Origin: Acidobacteriota bacterium
GTDB lineage: Bacteria > Acidobacteriota > Thermoanaerobaculia > Thermoanaerobaculales > Thermoanaerobaculaceae
Reading direction: 5' to 3'
Assembly (NCBI GenBank): GCA_003158745.1
Contig: PMLC01000079.1
Coordinates: 35,337 to 99,336 of the forward strand
DNA length: 64,000 nt
Both the position numbers and the translations under genes were made by a program. The stretch's first letter is position 1. The number at the start of each line of letters is the position of its first letter. Shown here piece after piece: positions 49,363-58,527 of the stretch. The notes below the pieces were generated by a model, which saw only the letters and a list, made by a program, of their open reading frames with translations, was not told the DNA's origin and made no database searches.

Positions 49363-49485
49363 CGTGATCCTCCCTTTCCGAGGGTACCCGGGCCGCGATG
49401 GGCGCACAACGCTGCATAATGCGCCACCACTGCATGGATACCGCGACTCCCTTGCGAAGTCCAGAGTAACACCTCACACGCCGAG

Positions 49486-49521
49486 TGTCCACAGACTGGA
49501 AAATGTCCACGGACTGGAAAC
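49486..49521. repeat. Tandem 18-bp direct repeat
   Basis: TGTCCACAGACTGGAAAA (49486-49503) is followed at once by TGTCCACGGACTGGAAAC (49504-49521), 16 of 18 identical. It lies between the ferritin promoter region and the broken ATPase gene, and could be a regulatory site or a duplication at a deletion junction. Confidence 0.7.
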
Positions 49522-49612
49522 ATGATGAGATTCGCCCTGTTGTATCGACCGATGAACATACCTTCCCCGTCCTCGACACAGGTGGCGCGTATCGCCCTCG
49601 TCGGCATCGCGG

Positions 49613-50320
49613 CGCAGGTCGGCGAAACCGGAGGACTACACGGACCGCGGCACCATCATCATGCCGCTCAAGGACCGGATCTCCTCGCAGATCCTCACGC
49701 ACTACCCGAAAGACGCCACCATCGCCGTCACGATCACCCGACGGGAGGCATGGTGCGAACGAGGCGGGTCTCGGATGGTGGTGCCCGAGGCCGTGGAAGT
49801 GCTGATCGAAGAGATCGCGTTCGCGGCGCGCGAGTCGGACCTCGTGGACCAGATCTCTGGTGTAAGCGCTCGGGTTCCAATTGCAGTCATGGAGTTCCTC
49901 GTTTCGAACCTCGCGCGCCGGTCGCTGGTTGCGGGCAAGGTCCCCGTGTATCCGCGACTGGTCGACGTGCACGTGCTGCTGCCGGCGATCACCGACAAGG
50001 TCGAGATGGTGTGCGAGGGCGAACAGAAGGGTCCCGAGGTCGGCGTGTGCACCCTGATCGGTGAAGCAGTCAAGAGGCATTTTCTGGCGAGCTTTCCCGC
50101 GATCCGACGCGAGGTCGGCACGGCTGAGGACAAGGGGCCGTACGTGCCGATCGTCGCATGATTCGCTGGCGGCGGCACCGTCACGCTCTCCGACGAGCAA
50201 GCGTTCTCGGAGTACGAAGCGGAGCTCAAGCGCGTTTCGGGTCCTGCGAGCCTCGTGGAAGAGAGAGCGGAGACGCCGCAGGAGCACGTCTTCGCTGCTG
50301 AGATGGTCCCCGAAGGTTGA
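49613..50320 (+). pseudogene. Remnant of a Mg-chelatase-like AAA+ ATPase (5' half missing, internal stop)
   Basis: Frame 2 resumes family similarity at SAKPEDYTDRGTIIMPLKD, RISSQILTHYPK (compare the SANPEDYTNRGRI... segment of ChlI/MoxR-like ATPases that pair with vWA proteins). It continues through the lid domain with SGVSARVPIAVMEFLVSNLARR and VELV-like TDKVEMVCEGEQKGPEVG. The Walker A and B half, expected ~240 residues upstream, is absent. At 50159-50161 a TGA replaces the Trp normally seen in the next strand (VA*FAGGGTV). The frame then reads on to 50320, overlapping the vWA gene. A partial product from ATG 49661 might still be made but could not hydrolyse ATP. Confidence 0.75.
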
Positions 50321-51102
50321 AGAAGGCGGGTCCCGGCTACCACCCGATCCATGCGGCGGGGGAGGGCGTGGAGCGGCTCCCGGAAACGAAACGGTACTCG
50401 TTCGGGGACGAACTGCACGCCATCGACGCGATGGGCTCGACACAGGACGTCCTGCGAAGGACGCAGGGCCAGTTGGAGCTTGCGGAGGACGACCTCCAGG
50501 TGAGCGAGACCGAACACCTCACGTCGTGCGCGACGGTCGTCGCAATCGACATCTCGCAATCGATGGAGCTCTACGGCGAGGACCGGATGACGCTTGCTAA
50601 AACCGTGGCGATGGCGCTGACTGAGCTCATCACCTCAAAGTACCCGAAGGACTATCTCGGCGTGCTCATCTTCGGAGACCGCGCTCGGCACATCGAGATC
50701 GGGCAGATCGCCGAGATCCGGGCGAGTCCCTTCCATACCAACACCTCTGAGGCGCTCCATGTGGCGCGCAGTAGGCTGGCGAGCCGCAGACACCCCAACA
50801 AGCAGATCTTCTTGATCACGGACAGGAAACCTCCGGCGATCACCGAGGGGCACCGCATCTATAAGAACCCGTACGGCCTCGACCTGAAGATCACCAACCG
50901 CACGCTCGAGGAGGCGGACCAGTGCCGCCAGAAGCAGGTCGTGATCACGACGTTCAAGATCGCCACCGATCCGGGGTTGGTGAATTTCGTCGAGAACCTC
51001 ACGAAGACCAACCGAGGCCGCGCCTACTTCGCCAACCCGTACAACCTGGGTGAGTCCATGCTGGCGAACTACATGAGGAACCGGCGTGACCTCGTCCACT
51101 GA
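50317..51102 (+). CDS. vWA-domain protein, partner type of the chelatase-like ATPase, N-terminally short
   Basis: 261 residues from TTG 50317, which overlaps the ATPase stop as TTGA. The von Willebrand A fold is complete: MIDAS motif DISQS (78-82) in SCATVVAIDISQSMELYGED, MALTELITSKYPKDYLGVL, the Thr-containing FHTNTSEALHVARSRL and HPNKQIFLITDRKPPAITEG. In relatives the last is ITDGKP; here Gly is Arg. Family members are usually some 130 residues longer at the N-terminus, so this one appears truncated. With its ATPase broken, the module may be non-functional or act alone. No ATG alternative is visible. Confidence 0.75.
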   Translation: MKKAGPGYHPIHAAGEGVERLPETKRYSFGDELHAIDAMGSTQDVLRRTQGQLELAEDDLQVSETEHLTSCATVVAIDISQSMELYGEDRMTLAKTVAMALTELITSKYPKDYLGVLIFGDRARHIEIGQIAEIRASPFHTNTSEALHVARSRLASRRHPNKQIFLITDRKPPAITEGHRIYKNPYGLDLKITNRTLEEADQCRQKQVVITTFKIATDPGLVNFVENLTKTNRGRAYFANPYNLGESMLANYMRNRRDLVH

Positions 51103-51205
51103 ACAACAGGGACCGTGGTCCGGGCACGGAGGTCCGGGAGGGCCCTGCCTGCTCTTCTGATTGCCTCACAACCTTTTCGGTATCGTAAGCGTAGGAAGGA
51201 ACGGA

Positions 51206-53242
51206 ATGGCAGAGCTCAGCGCCGGGTTTCGGCGACATCCGGTCCGCACCGGCTACCTCGTGGCCCTTGGCGCGCTCGCCCTCGCCGCGCTTATCGTGGG
51301 ATCGGCCGCGCGGGGTTCGGGAGCCGCCGGGCTCCTGAAGGTCTTCACCTTCCTGGCGGCGCTACCGCTCGCATTCTGGTCGATTCGGTGGCTCTGGCGC
51401 AAACTCACCTACCGGGTCGGGATGAGGCTCTTTATCTCCTACCTCCTGATCGGCCTCACCCCGGTCGCGCTCTTCGCCTGCCTGGCATTGCTGGTCGGGT
51501 ACGTCCTGGTCGGGCAATACGGCACGGCGAGCGTCCGCGAGCGGCTTGCCCTCCAGACCGAGCGGTACGCTGGTGTGGCGGCCGACGCACTGCGCGAATT
51601 GGTCAGCAACGGACCCGATGCCGCCGTTGCCCATCTGAACTCATCGCCCGCGGGAGAGACGCTTGCCCCCGAGTGGGTGGTGGCCGACGGAGCAAAGGAG
51701 TGGCGCAGCAAAACGGCCCACATCCTTCCGGCGCCACGGTGGGCGCCGGAAGGGAGCTGGCAAGGGTTCGTGGTCGCCGATGAGGCGGCGTATGACGCGG
51801 TGATCAGGCGCCAGGGTGGTCGTCTCGTCGCGCTACTCTTCCCGATGAACCTCGCAACTGCAGTGACGTTTGGGAAAGGGGCATGGTTCGACGTCCGATG
51901 GTTGTCGAGCGCACCGGTCGCCGGTGGTTCGAAGGGCGACGATGTCCAGATCTCCATCCAGAAGGACGCGCCGGCTGGCCCGACGACGCTGCGGGTTGCT
52001 GGCCAGGTTGTGCCTACGGACAAGGTGGAGCCGGAGTGGATCACCCGCATTGCGGAAGGCACAACCCGCTGGGAGAGGATACAGTTTCTCTGGCTGTGGT
52101 TTGCGGAGACCCCATATCGCTGGCAGGACGGGAACGTGGACTCAGGGCGGCACCTGATCGTCCTGATCAAGGTCCGCGTGGCCGGTGCGATTGACGACTT
52201 CTTCGGTTCGCCGAAGAGCCTCGGGGCCGAGGCCACGACGTTCTTCCGCGTCCTGGGCATTGTCTTCGGGTCGATCTACCTCGTAGCGGTTGGTTTTGCG
52301 GCGCTGATGATCCTGGCGGTTACGCGCGCAACAGCGCGCCTCACCCGGGGCGCCCGCGCTGTCGCGCACGGCGATTTCGGCTACCGCATTGCGGTTAAGC
52401 GGCGTGACCAACTCGGCGACCTGGCGGTGTCGTTCAACGCGATGACGGAGTCGGTCAAGACCATGTTGGTCCAGGTGGGCGAGAAGGAACGCATGGCGCG
52501 CGAGATGGAACTGGCCCGCGAGATCCAGGAGAGCCTGCTGCCGCCGTCGGAGCTGAGCGTCGGTCCGCTCTCAGTGTGGGCGCACTTCCGCCCGGCTACG
52601 GAGGTCGGCGGCGACTACCTTGATCTCTTCCCGCTCGCCTCGGGGCGGCTCGTGGTGGCCGTCGGAGACGTCGCCGGGCACGGGCTCCACACCGGTCTCC
52701 TGATGGCCATGGTCAAGTCCGCTGTGGCCACCCTCGTTCAGGAGGGTCATACCGGTCGGGCACTGCTGGAACGGCTGAACCGCTTTCTCCTTGGCCAGCC
52801 GGTCAGGCACCGGATGGTCTCGCTCGCCCTCGCTGAGATCGATGTATCGCGGGCAGAAGTCGAGATTACGAGCGCCGGCCACCCGCCGGGGATGCTGCTG
52901 GTGGACAAGGGTGAAGTCGAGGAACTCCTCCTGTCGTCGCTGCCGCTGGGCCACCGGTGGCCAGAGCTGCCTCCCAGCCGTTGCAGGAGGTTCGGACCCG
53001 GCAGCCGTCTCCTGCTGTACTCGGACGGGCTCGTGGAGGCGCGTACATCCGGGGGCGAGCCGTTCGGCTACGAGATGCTGCGAGAGGTGCTGCGGGCGCA
53101 CAGGGAAGCCCCGGCCGCGACGTTGATCTCTGCGGTGCTTGCAGCCCTCGATTGCCACCTCGGCGGGCAACCGCTCGCCGACGATCTCACGCTCCTACTG
53201 GTCGAGCACCGCCACACTGCGGTCCAACCCGATAGCGGCTAG
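51206..53242 (+). CDS. HAMP-domain PP2C-type serine phosphatase (SpoIIE/RsbU family)
   Basis: 678 residues. Two N-terminal helices (22-70) and a third (VGMRLFISYLLIGLTPVALF) precede a ~240-residue sensor segment, a helix (VFGSIYLVAVGFAALMILAV), a HAMP domain (~375-422; ARAVAHGDFGYRIAVKRRDQ) and a PP2C-SpoIIE domain (~433-665). That domain has AREIQESLLPPSEL, EVGGDYLDLFPL, VAVGDVAGHGLHTGLLMAMV and LLLYSDGLVEAR, with metal-binding Asp residues retained. It should dephosphorylate an anti-sigma-factor antagonist in response to an extracytoplasmic signal; the partner genes are not adjacent. ATG 51206 follows AGGAAGGA. Convergent with pgpA (4 bp overlap). Confidence 0.93.
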   Translation: MAELSAGFRRHPVRTGYLVALGALALAALIVGSAARGSGAAGLLKVFTFLAALPLAFWSIRWLWRKLTYRVGMRLFISYLLIGLTPVALFACLALLVGYVLVGQYGTASVRERLALQTERYAGVAADALRELVSNGPDAAVAHLNSSPAGETLAPEWVVADGAKEWRSKTAHILPAPRWAPEGSWQGFVVADEAAYDAVIRRQGGRLVALLFPMNLATAVTFGKGAWFDVRWLSSAPVAGGSKGDDVQISIQKDAPAGPTTLRVAGQVVPTDKVEPEWITRIAEGTTRWERIQFLWLWFAETPYRWQDGNVDSGRHLIVLIKVRVAGAIDDFFGSPKSLGAEATTFFRVLGIVFGSIYLVAVGFAALMILAVTRATARLTRGARAVAHGDFGYRIAVKRRDQLGDLAVSFNAMTESVKTMLVQVGEKERMAREMELAREIQESLLPPSELSVGPLSVWAHFRPATEVGGDYLDLFPLASGRLVVAVGDVAGHGLHTGLLMAMVKSAVATLVQEGHTGRALLERLNRFLLGQPVRHRMVSLALAEIDVSRAEVEITSAGHPPGMLLVDKGEVEELLLSSLPLGHRWPELPPSRCRRFGPGSRLLLYSDGLVEARTSGGEPFGYEMLREVLRAHREAPAATLISAVLAALDCHLGGQPLADDLTLLLVEHRHTAVQPDSG

Positions 53243-53727
53243 CCCGCGAGGAGGGCGAACAGCGCCAGGGTCAGCGCCCCGGCTGCGGCCCCCGCCGCAA
53301 GGTCGTCTGCCACGATCCCCCAACCCCCGGGTAGTTCCTCGAGGCGTCGGATCGGCCAGGGTTTGAGCACGTCGAAGATGCGGAACAACAGAAACCCTGT
53401 GGCCAACTCACGCAGCCCCAGCAGGCGGTGCTGGACGATGGCCACGATGCCCAACGTCAGCCACTGGCCGGCCACCTCATCCAGCACGACAGGGTGAGGG
53501 TCGGCGACGCCCCTCCGCTCGGCCTCTGCGCCGCATGCCCACACCGACGCCGGAAGTAACACCGCCAGACCGACCAGAGCGACCTGGGTGACGGCACCCG
53601 GCCAGAGGATGGAGGCGGTCCAGTAGAGCACCGCTCCTACGAGCGAGCCGACAGTGGTTCCAGGGGCGGGGAACACGTCTCCGAGACCCCCGACGGTGGC
53701 CAGGGCGCGCGCGAGGAACGCTTTCAC
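53239..53727 (-). CDS. pgpA: Phosphatidylglycerophosphatase A
   Basis: 162 residues. It removes the phosphate from phosphatidylglycerophosphate in phosphatidylglycerol synthesis. Diagnostic segments are ATVGGLGDVFPAPGTTVGSL near the N-terminus, HPVVLDEVAGQWLTLGI, LLFRIFDVLKPWPIRRLEE and GIVADDLAAGAAAG, all matching PgpA. Several hydrophobic helices place it in the inner membrane. GTG 53727 overlaps the mpl TGA (GTGA), so the two are cotranscribed; the longer open frame is an mpl shadow. Confidence 0.94.
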   Translation of the reverse strand: MKAFLARALATVGGLGDVFPAPGTTVGSLVGAVLYWTASILWPGAVTQVALVGLAVLLPASVWACGAEAERRGVADPHPVVLDEVAGQWLTLGIVAIVQHRLLGLRELATGFLLFRIFDVLKPWPIRRLEELPGGWGIVADDLAAGAAAGALTLALFALLAG

Positions 53728-55121
53728 GACTCCTCCTCCAAGAGCTTGAACAGTTTTCGAGGCAGGCCTCCGAAGTCGCCCGACGACATGCACACCACCA
53801 CGTCGCCAGCGCGGAGGCGAGTACGGATGAACGACGCGAGGTCGACTCCTTCCGCGGGTGCATCAGCCTCAACGCCGCGGACTCGCAGCCGAGCGACCAA
53901 CGCTTCCCGGTCGAGGACGTTCTCTCCGAGGCGGGCACGGTAGAAGACGGGTGCGACCACGGCCGCGTCGGCATTGGCGAGCGCATCCTCGTACGCTGCA
54001 GCAAAGAGGTTCCGACCCGCAGTGAGAGAGCGCGGCTCGAATGCGACGACGAGGCGGCGTCCGGGAAAACGGTGACGTGCGCCCTCGAGGGTCAGCGCCA
54101 CGGCGGTCGGGTGGTGGGCGAAATCGTCGACGACCGTGACCCCGGATGCCTCGCCTGTCACCTCGAGGCGCCGGCGCACGCCCGGAAAGGTCGATGTTGC
54201 AACCGCGACCGTCTCCGGGGCAACGCCGGCGAGGAGGGCGCAGACCGCTGCGGCCATGAGGTTGTCGAGGTTGTGTCGGCCGACGAGGGAAGTCTCGACA
54301 TCGAACGCCCGCCCCTCCCACCGCAACGTGGCGTGAAGCCGACCGCGCGTGTGGCCCCAGGCGGAACAGGACAATGCCGCATGGCCTTCCAGGCCGTACC
54401 AAACCACGTGGGGATGCCCAGCGGCGACTGCGCGGGAACCGTCGTCGCCGAGATTCGCGACGACGTGTCCCGAGGTGCCGACCTGCGCCGTTCCGGCACG
54501 GAACGCTGCCAGGATGGCATCGAGGTTGGGGTAGATGTCACCGTGGTCGAACTCCACGTTGCCTACCACGAAAAGTTGCGGGTGGTAGTGGAGGAATTTA
54601 GGTCCCTTGTCGAAGAAGGCGGTGTTGTACTCATCGCCCTCGACTACGGTCCAACCGCCGTGGCCGAGCCGCCAGGGCTTTCCGCCGCATGGGACGCCGC
54701 CGATGAGCGCGCTGGGGTCGAGGCCGCCCTCCGTCAGAATGTGAGCGGTCAGAGCGGTAGTGGTAGTCTTCCCGTGGGTCCCCGCCACGACGACGGATCG
54801 CGACGCCCGGCAGAAACGCTCACCAAAGGCTGCCGCTTGTGACGTGTAGGGCAGACCGCGCTTGAGCACGGCCCCGACCTCCGCGTTCGAGCGCGGGATC
54901 GCGTTGCCGATGATGACTTCGTCGAGATCGTCCGGGATGCCTTTGGGATCGAAGCCCAGGCGGACCGGGATGCCGATCTCGGCGAGGAGCTCGGATGTCG
55001 GAGGGTAGAGCACCGCATCCACCCCGGAGACCCTCTCGCCGGCTTCGTGCAGGAGTCCGGCCAGCGCGGCAGTGGCTATCCCACCGATGGGAAGCAGATA
55101 GAAGTGGCAAGGTTTCTGCAT
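53724..55121 (-). CDS. mpl: UDP-MurNAc:L-Ala-gamma-D-Glu-meso-DAP ligase (murein recycling), MurC-like
   Basis: 465 residues. It joins recycled tripeptide to UDP-MurNAc. Mur-ligase motifs: VVVAGTHGKTTTTA (ATP site, 111-124), VEGDEYNTAFFDKGPKFLHY and NVEFDHGDIYPNLDAI, VGRHNLDNLMAAAVC, RRRLEVTGEASGVTVVDDFAHHP. The sequence TAFFDKGPKF and the N-terminal HFYLLPIGGIATAALAGLL with VDAVLYPP favour Mpl over MurC. It fits a meso-DAP cell wall together with dapF. It is the first gene of mpl-pgpA and is divergent from the DUF1573 gene across an 86-bp gap. Confidence 0.92.
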   Translation of the reverse strand: MQKPCHFYLLPIGGIATAALAGLLHEAGERVSGVDAVLYPPTSELLAEIGIPVRLGFDPKGIPDDLDEVIIGNAIPRSNAEVGAVLKRGLPYTSQAAAFGERFCRASRSVVVAGTHGKTTTTALTAHILTEGGLDPSALIGGVPCGGKPWRLGHGGWTVVEGDEYNTAFFDKGPKFLHYHPQLFVVGNVEFDHGDIYPNLDAILAAFRAGTAQVGTSGHVVANLGDDGSRAVAAGHPHVVWYGLEGHAALSCSAWGHTRGRLHATLRWEGRAFDVETSLVGRHNLDNLMAAAVCALLAGVAPETVAVATSTFPGVRRRLEVTGEASGVTVVDDFAHHPTAVALTLEGARHRFPGRRLVVAFEPRSLTAGRNLFAAAYEDALANADAAVVAPVFYRARLGENVLDREALVARLRVRGVEADAPAEGVDLASFIRTRLRAGDVVVCMSSGDFGGLPRKLFKLLEEES

Positions 55122-55207
55122 GAAGGGTGGCGCGCTCTTGCGCAGAGGTGTACTCTACCACTCTCCGGCAGAGCCGGGAGCTGACGAAAACGAGAGGAGG
55201 TCCTCCC

Positions 55208-56293
55208 ATGAGGTGTTACATCCTGAGTACAATCGCGGTGGTGCTGGTGACGACGGCGGCGTGGGCGCAGCAACCGGTGCAGCCGGCCCAGAATTCGCCG
55301 ACACAGGCCCCGGTGGCCTCGAAGCAGCAGGCAGCGAAAGCGCCTGAGGGACCACAGCCGGTGATCGAGATCGTCGAGAAGATCAAAGATTTCGGCACCG
55401 TTCCCAAAGGTGACAAGATCCACGCCACGTTCGAGGTGCGCAACACCGGCAAGGCGCCGCTCGAGATCTCTCAGGTTCGGCCTACCTGCGGGTGCACCGT
55501 GGCAAACTTCGACAAAATCGTGGCCCCCGGCACAAGCGGAAAGATCATGGCCGAGGTAGACACGACCGGTTTCAGCGGACCGATCTCGAAGGCGGTCCTC
55601 GTCTTTTGCAACGACCCCGCCACCCCCCAGGTCAACCTGGTGATCAAGGCCGAGGTGCGTGCTTTCGTCGAGGTGCTGCCCCGGCCGCTGATCATTTTCC
55701 GCAGCGTGCTTCAAGGCGAACCGGCTGTCGAGAAGGTCACCCTCGTGTCGGCTGACGGCTCCGACTTCAAGGTCGAGAGCGCGACCGCGAGCGGGGGCCC
55801 CTACCAGCTCGCCTACCGTCTGCTGCCCGAGAAGGAACGCATCGCCGACCGCAAGGGCTCCCAGTGGGAAGTCACGGTCAGCGTGCCGGCAAACGCGCCG
55901 GAGGGAATGCTCAATCACAAGATCCTCATCAAGACCACGTCCCCGAAGGCGCCCGAGGTCACGATCAACGTGACTGGCGCGGTCCGGCCCGTGGTTCAGG
56001 TGATCCCGGGAGAGGTCAATTTCGGGGCCGTGGACGGCGGGGCGCTGGTCGGCCGCAACGTGCTGATCATCAACAACCGCCAGGGTACCGAACTGCAGCT
56101 GACCGACGTCAAGTCGGACAACCCGAACTTCACCACCGAGGTCACGCCGCTCCAGGCCGGGCAGCGCTTCCAGGTGGCGGTGAGCATGAAGGCTGGGGTG
56201 CCGAAGGGGGCGCAGAAGGCGACCGTGACGATCACCACCAACGACCCGCTGCGCAAGTCCATCGAGATCCCCGTCCAGGCGATCGTGCAGTAG
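55208..56293 (+). CDS. Secreted DUF1573 protein
   Basis: 361 residues with a signal peptide (ILSTIAVVLVTTAAWAQ). The DUF1573 unit is clear: KDFGTVPKGDKIHATFEVRN, TGKAPLEISQVRPTCGCTVA and KIMAEVDTTGFSGPISKAV. The conserved TCGC motif is present. Two more immunoglobulin-like beta-sandwich repeats follow (GEPAVEKVTLVSADG...; GNVNFG-like GEVNFGAVDGG...ITTNDPLRKSIEIPV). Function of DUF1573 is unknown; it is periplasmic or surface. ATG 55208 has GAGGAGG 7 nt upstream. A strong terminator follows. Confidence 0.88.
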   Translation: MRCYILSTIAVVLVTTAAWAQQPVQPAQNSPTQAPVASKQQAAKAPEGPQPVIEIVEKIKDFGTVPKGDKIHATFEVRNTGKAPLEISQVRPTCGCTVANFDKIVAPGTSGKIMAEVDTTGFSGPISKAVLVFCNDPATPQVNLVIKAEVRAFVEVLPRPLIIFRSVLQGEPAVEKVTLVSADGSDFKVESATASGGPYQLAYRLLPEKERIADRKGSQWEVTVSVPANAPEGMLNHKILIKTTSPKAPEVTINVTGAVRPVVQVIPGEVNFGAVDGGALVGRNVLIINNRQGTELQLTDVKSDNPNFTTEVTPLQAGQRFQVAVSMKAGVPKGAQKATVTITTNDPLRKSIEIPVQAIVQ

Positions 56294-56322
56294 CCGTCTC
56301 GCATCGAACGAGGCCATTTCGG

Positions 56323-56356
56323 GCGCGCCAGGGAAACCTGGCGCGCTCTGCTTTTT
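56323..56356 (+). terminator. Intrinsic terminator of the DUF1573 gene
   Basis: GCGCGCCAGG (56323-56332) and CCTGGCGCGC (56337-56346) form a perfect stem with a GAAA tetraloop, then TCTGCTTTTT. It separates the DUF1573 gene from the riboswitch. Confidence 0.9.
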
Positions 56357-56467
56357 CCTCGCGGTATCGGCAGCGGACCGCGAGCGCGCCAAGGAGCTTC
56401 CGGACTCCGCGCCGGCATTTCGGCGCCCCGACTCCACGGGTCCCTTGTATTCGGATCGGCAGGGCGC

Positions 56468-56660
56468 TACGGTGCGGGCGACGCTTCACCGGGGTGGTGT
56501 CGAGGGAAGCCGGTGCGAATCCGGCGCGGCCCCCGCCACTGTGACCGGGGACGGGTCGCCCATGCGTGCCACTGGGCGTGCGGGTCCTGTGGGGCTTGCC
56601 GCCTGGGAAGGCGGGCGATACCGGTTGATCCGGGAGCCAGGAGACCTGCCACTCCGCGAC
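56468..56660 (+). promoter_or_regulatory. Cobalamin riboswitch
   Basis: The order of conserved blocks is diagnostic: GAGGGAAGCCGGTGCGAATC (56502-56521), GCCCCCGCCACTGTGACCG, GCCACTGGG, CTGGGAAGGCGGG, and the B12 box AGCCAGGAGACCTGCC (56635-56650). It lies in the leader of a BtuB-like receptor; ligand binding usually blocks the ribosome-binding site or causes termination. Here the GGGAGGG site (56667-56673) sits ~17 nt after the B12 box, and I see no U-run, so translational control is more likely. Confidence 0.93.
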
Positions 56661-56676
56661 GGAACGGGAGGGTTCC

Positions 56677-58500
56677 ATGGCTTCTCGGTTTTGGCGTTTC
56701 CTGACTGTCTTTCCTCTTCTTTCCGCCGTCACCGTCGCACAACAGCCCCCGGTCTTCCAGGATCAGCTGGTCGTCACAGCGACCGGCGAGGCCCAATCTC
56801 CGGATGAAGTCGCTGCGGCCACAACGATCATCCTAGGGTCCGAGCTCCGGGCAATGGGAGTCGCCTCCCTCGCGGATGCGTTGCGCTGGGTCCCCGGCAT
56901 GACGGTCCTCACGTCCGGGTTGGACAACGGCGTCACGTCGTTGTTCACCCGGGGGACCGCGTCGACCCAAACGCTGGTGATGTGGGACGGCGTGAAGCTC
57001 AACTCGCCGTTCTTCGGAGGGTACGACTGGAGCCTCCCGCTTGCGGTCGGTGTCGATCGGGTCGAGGTCGTGCGCGGTCCGTACTCCGCACTGTACGGTG
57101 GCGACGCAATCGGCGGCGTGGTGCAACTGTTCCCAGCCACGGCCGCCGTCGACCACGCGTCGGCGCTCATCGAAGGGGGTGGGAGCGGCTGGCGCCGCGC
57201 CGAGGTCGAGGGCGCCGCGACGAGCGGCCCCTGGGAGGTGGTCGTCGCAGGCGGGAGCCGGGACGGGAACGGACCGCTCGAAAACGACGACTTCTCCTCG
57301 CGCATGGGTCTGGCAAGCCTCACACTGTCTCTGGACGAGGGACGCCGCATCGGTTTGCTCGTCCACCGCAGCACGGAATTCACCGAGATCCCGTTCTCGG
57401 GCGCTCTCCTGACGCCTCACCGGTTTACGGACGCAGGTGAGACGATCGTTGCCCTGCCGTTCCGCTGGCGCCTCGATCCTGGCGGCGAGCTCGAAGTGAC
57501 GGTCTCCAGGCTCGAGCGGGACCTCGGGTACTCGGATACCAGCGACCCTTCCGGGTTCGTGCGCGAGAACACCACTGCCAACTCCGACGCCGCACGCATT
57601 GTGTTCCACGAGCGGTGGACGGCGCACAGCCTCGTGCTGGGCGGCGAGTGGCAGGGTGACCGGGTGACCGATGGCTCCAACTACGGCACCACGCTCGACG
57701 GAGCGAGCCGGACCACGCGGTCTCTCTTCCTGCAGGACAGCTGGTCACCCCCGGGTCAGTTTGCGGTGCTGGCCGGCGTTCGATGGGACGAATCCTCGCC
57801 CTGGGGCAGCGAGTTTTCGCCGCGTGCCACACTGAGCTGGAGCGGGCAACCGCTGCGGGCCTGGGTTTCGGTCGGCCGGGCTTTTCGCGCGCCTTCGCTC
57901 GGCGAGCTGTACTACCCGTACTCGGGCAACCCAGGACTCTCGCCCGAGCACTCCCAGTCGATGGAAGCGGGTTTCGCTTTGCCGCTCGCAGGAGGGCGCT
58001 CGGTGTTGCAGCTGGTCGGGTTCTTCAACCGGCAACGGGATCTCATCGACTTCGATTTTGCGACCTACACGTATTCCAACATCGATCGCGCCCGCCAGAA
58101 CGGCGTAGAGACTTCATGGGTCGCAATGGTCGGCGGCCAAGGGAGGGCGACCGCGACAGTGACCTGGTTGAGGGCCCGTGATGGGAACGATGAACCGCTG
58201 CTGCGGCGTGCGGAGTGGTCCGGTTCGCTCACCGTCGAGGGACCCGTGGCGCGCGGGATCGACGGTGCGGCCTCACTCGTGTGGGTCGGCAGCCGGACGG
58301 ATCTCGACCCCGTGACCTTGGCGAGGGTCCCGCAGGGCGGTTTCGTGACTGCGAACGTCACTGCCACCATGCCGGTCGGGCGTGGGCTTTCGGCGCGTGC
58401 TCGGGTCGAGAACCTCGCAGACCGGCGCTACGAGGAGATCCGCGGCTACCCGGCCCCGCGGCGGCGTCTCCTGCTGGGTGTGCAGGCCTTGGTACACTGA
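56677..58500 (+). CDS. btuB: TonB-dependent cobalamin receptor, BtuB-like
   Basis: 607 residues with a signal peptide ending near Ala21, a TonB box (DQLVVTATGE, ~29-38), a plug domain (LGSELRAMGVASLADALRWVPG; VRGPYSALYGGDAIGGVVQL) and a 22-strand-type barrel ending in Val-His rather than Phe. The final NLADRRYEEIRGYPAPRRRLL matches TonB-receptor C-termini. A cobalamin riboswitch in the leader gives the substrate: vitamin B12 or a corrinoid. The periplasmic binding protein and BtuCD genes are not adjacent. Start ATG 56677 is preceded by GGGAGGG. Confidence 0.93.
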   Translation: MASRFWRFLTVFPLLSAVTVAQQPPVFQDQLVVTATGEAQSPDEVAAATTIILGSELRAMGVASLADALRWVPGMTVLTSGLDNGVTSLFTRGTASTQTLVMWDGVKLNSPFFGGYDWSLPLAVGVDRVEVVRGPYSALYGGDAIGGVVQLFPATAAVDHASALIEGGGSGWRRAEVEGAATSGPWEVVVAGGSRDGNGPLENDDFSSRMGLASLTLSLDEGRRIGLLVHRSTEFTEIPFSGALLTPHRFTDAGETIVALPFRWRLDPGGELEVTVSRLERDLGYSDTSDPSGFVRENTTANSDAARIVFHERWTAHSLVLGGEWQGDRVTDGSNYGTTLDGASRTTRSLFLQDSWSPPGQFAVLAGVRWDESSPWGSEFSPRATLSWSGQPLRAWVSVGRAFRAPSLGELYYPYSGNPGLSPEHSQSMEAGFALPLAGGRSVLQLVGFFNRQRDLIDFDFATYTYSNIDRARQNGVETSWVAMVGGQGRATATVTWLRARDGNDEPLLRRAEWSGSLTVEGPVARGIDGAASLVWVGSRTDLDPVTLARVPQGGFVTANVTATMPVGRGLSARARVENLADRRYEEIRGYPAPRRRLLLGVQALVH

Positions 58501-58527
58501 AGGCCGCCAAATGCTCCGGAGGTTCCG

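Noticed and set aside
49485..49620. Frame beginning STDWKMSTDWKHDEI as the missing ATPase N-terminus
   Set aside because: It lacks Walker motifs and is in a different frame from the remnant; the text after it becomes Arg-rich shadow sequence.
50159..50161. In-frame TGA where Trp is expected, and another TGA at 5464: possible TGA recoding
   Set aside because: TGA is a working stop throughout the window (for example in the ATGA and GTGA overlaps), and both cases sit in genes with other damage.
56502..56521. GGTGCGAATCCGGC resembling a tRNA T-loop
   Set aside because: It is part of the cobalamin riboswitch core; no acceptor stem or anticodon arm can be drawn.
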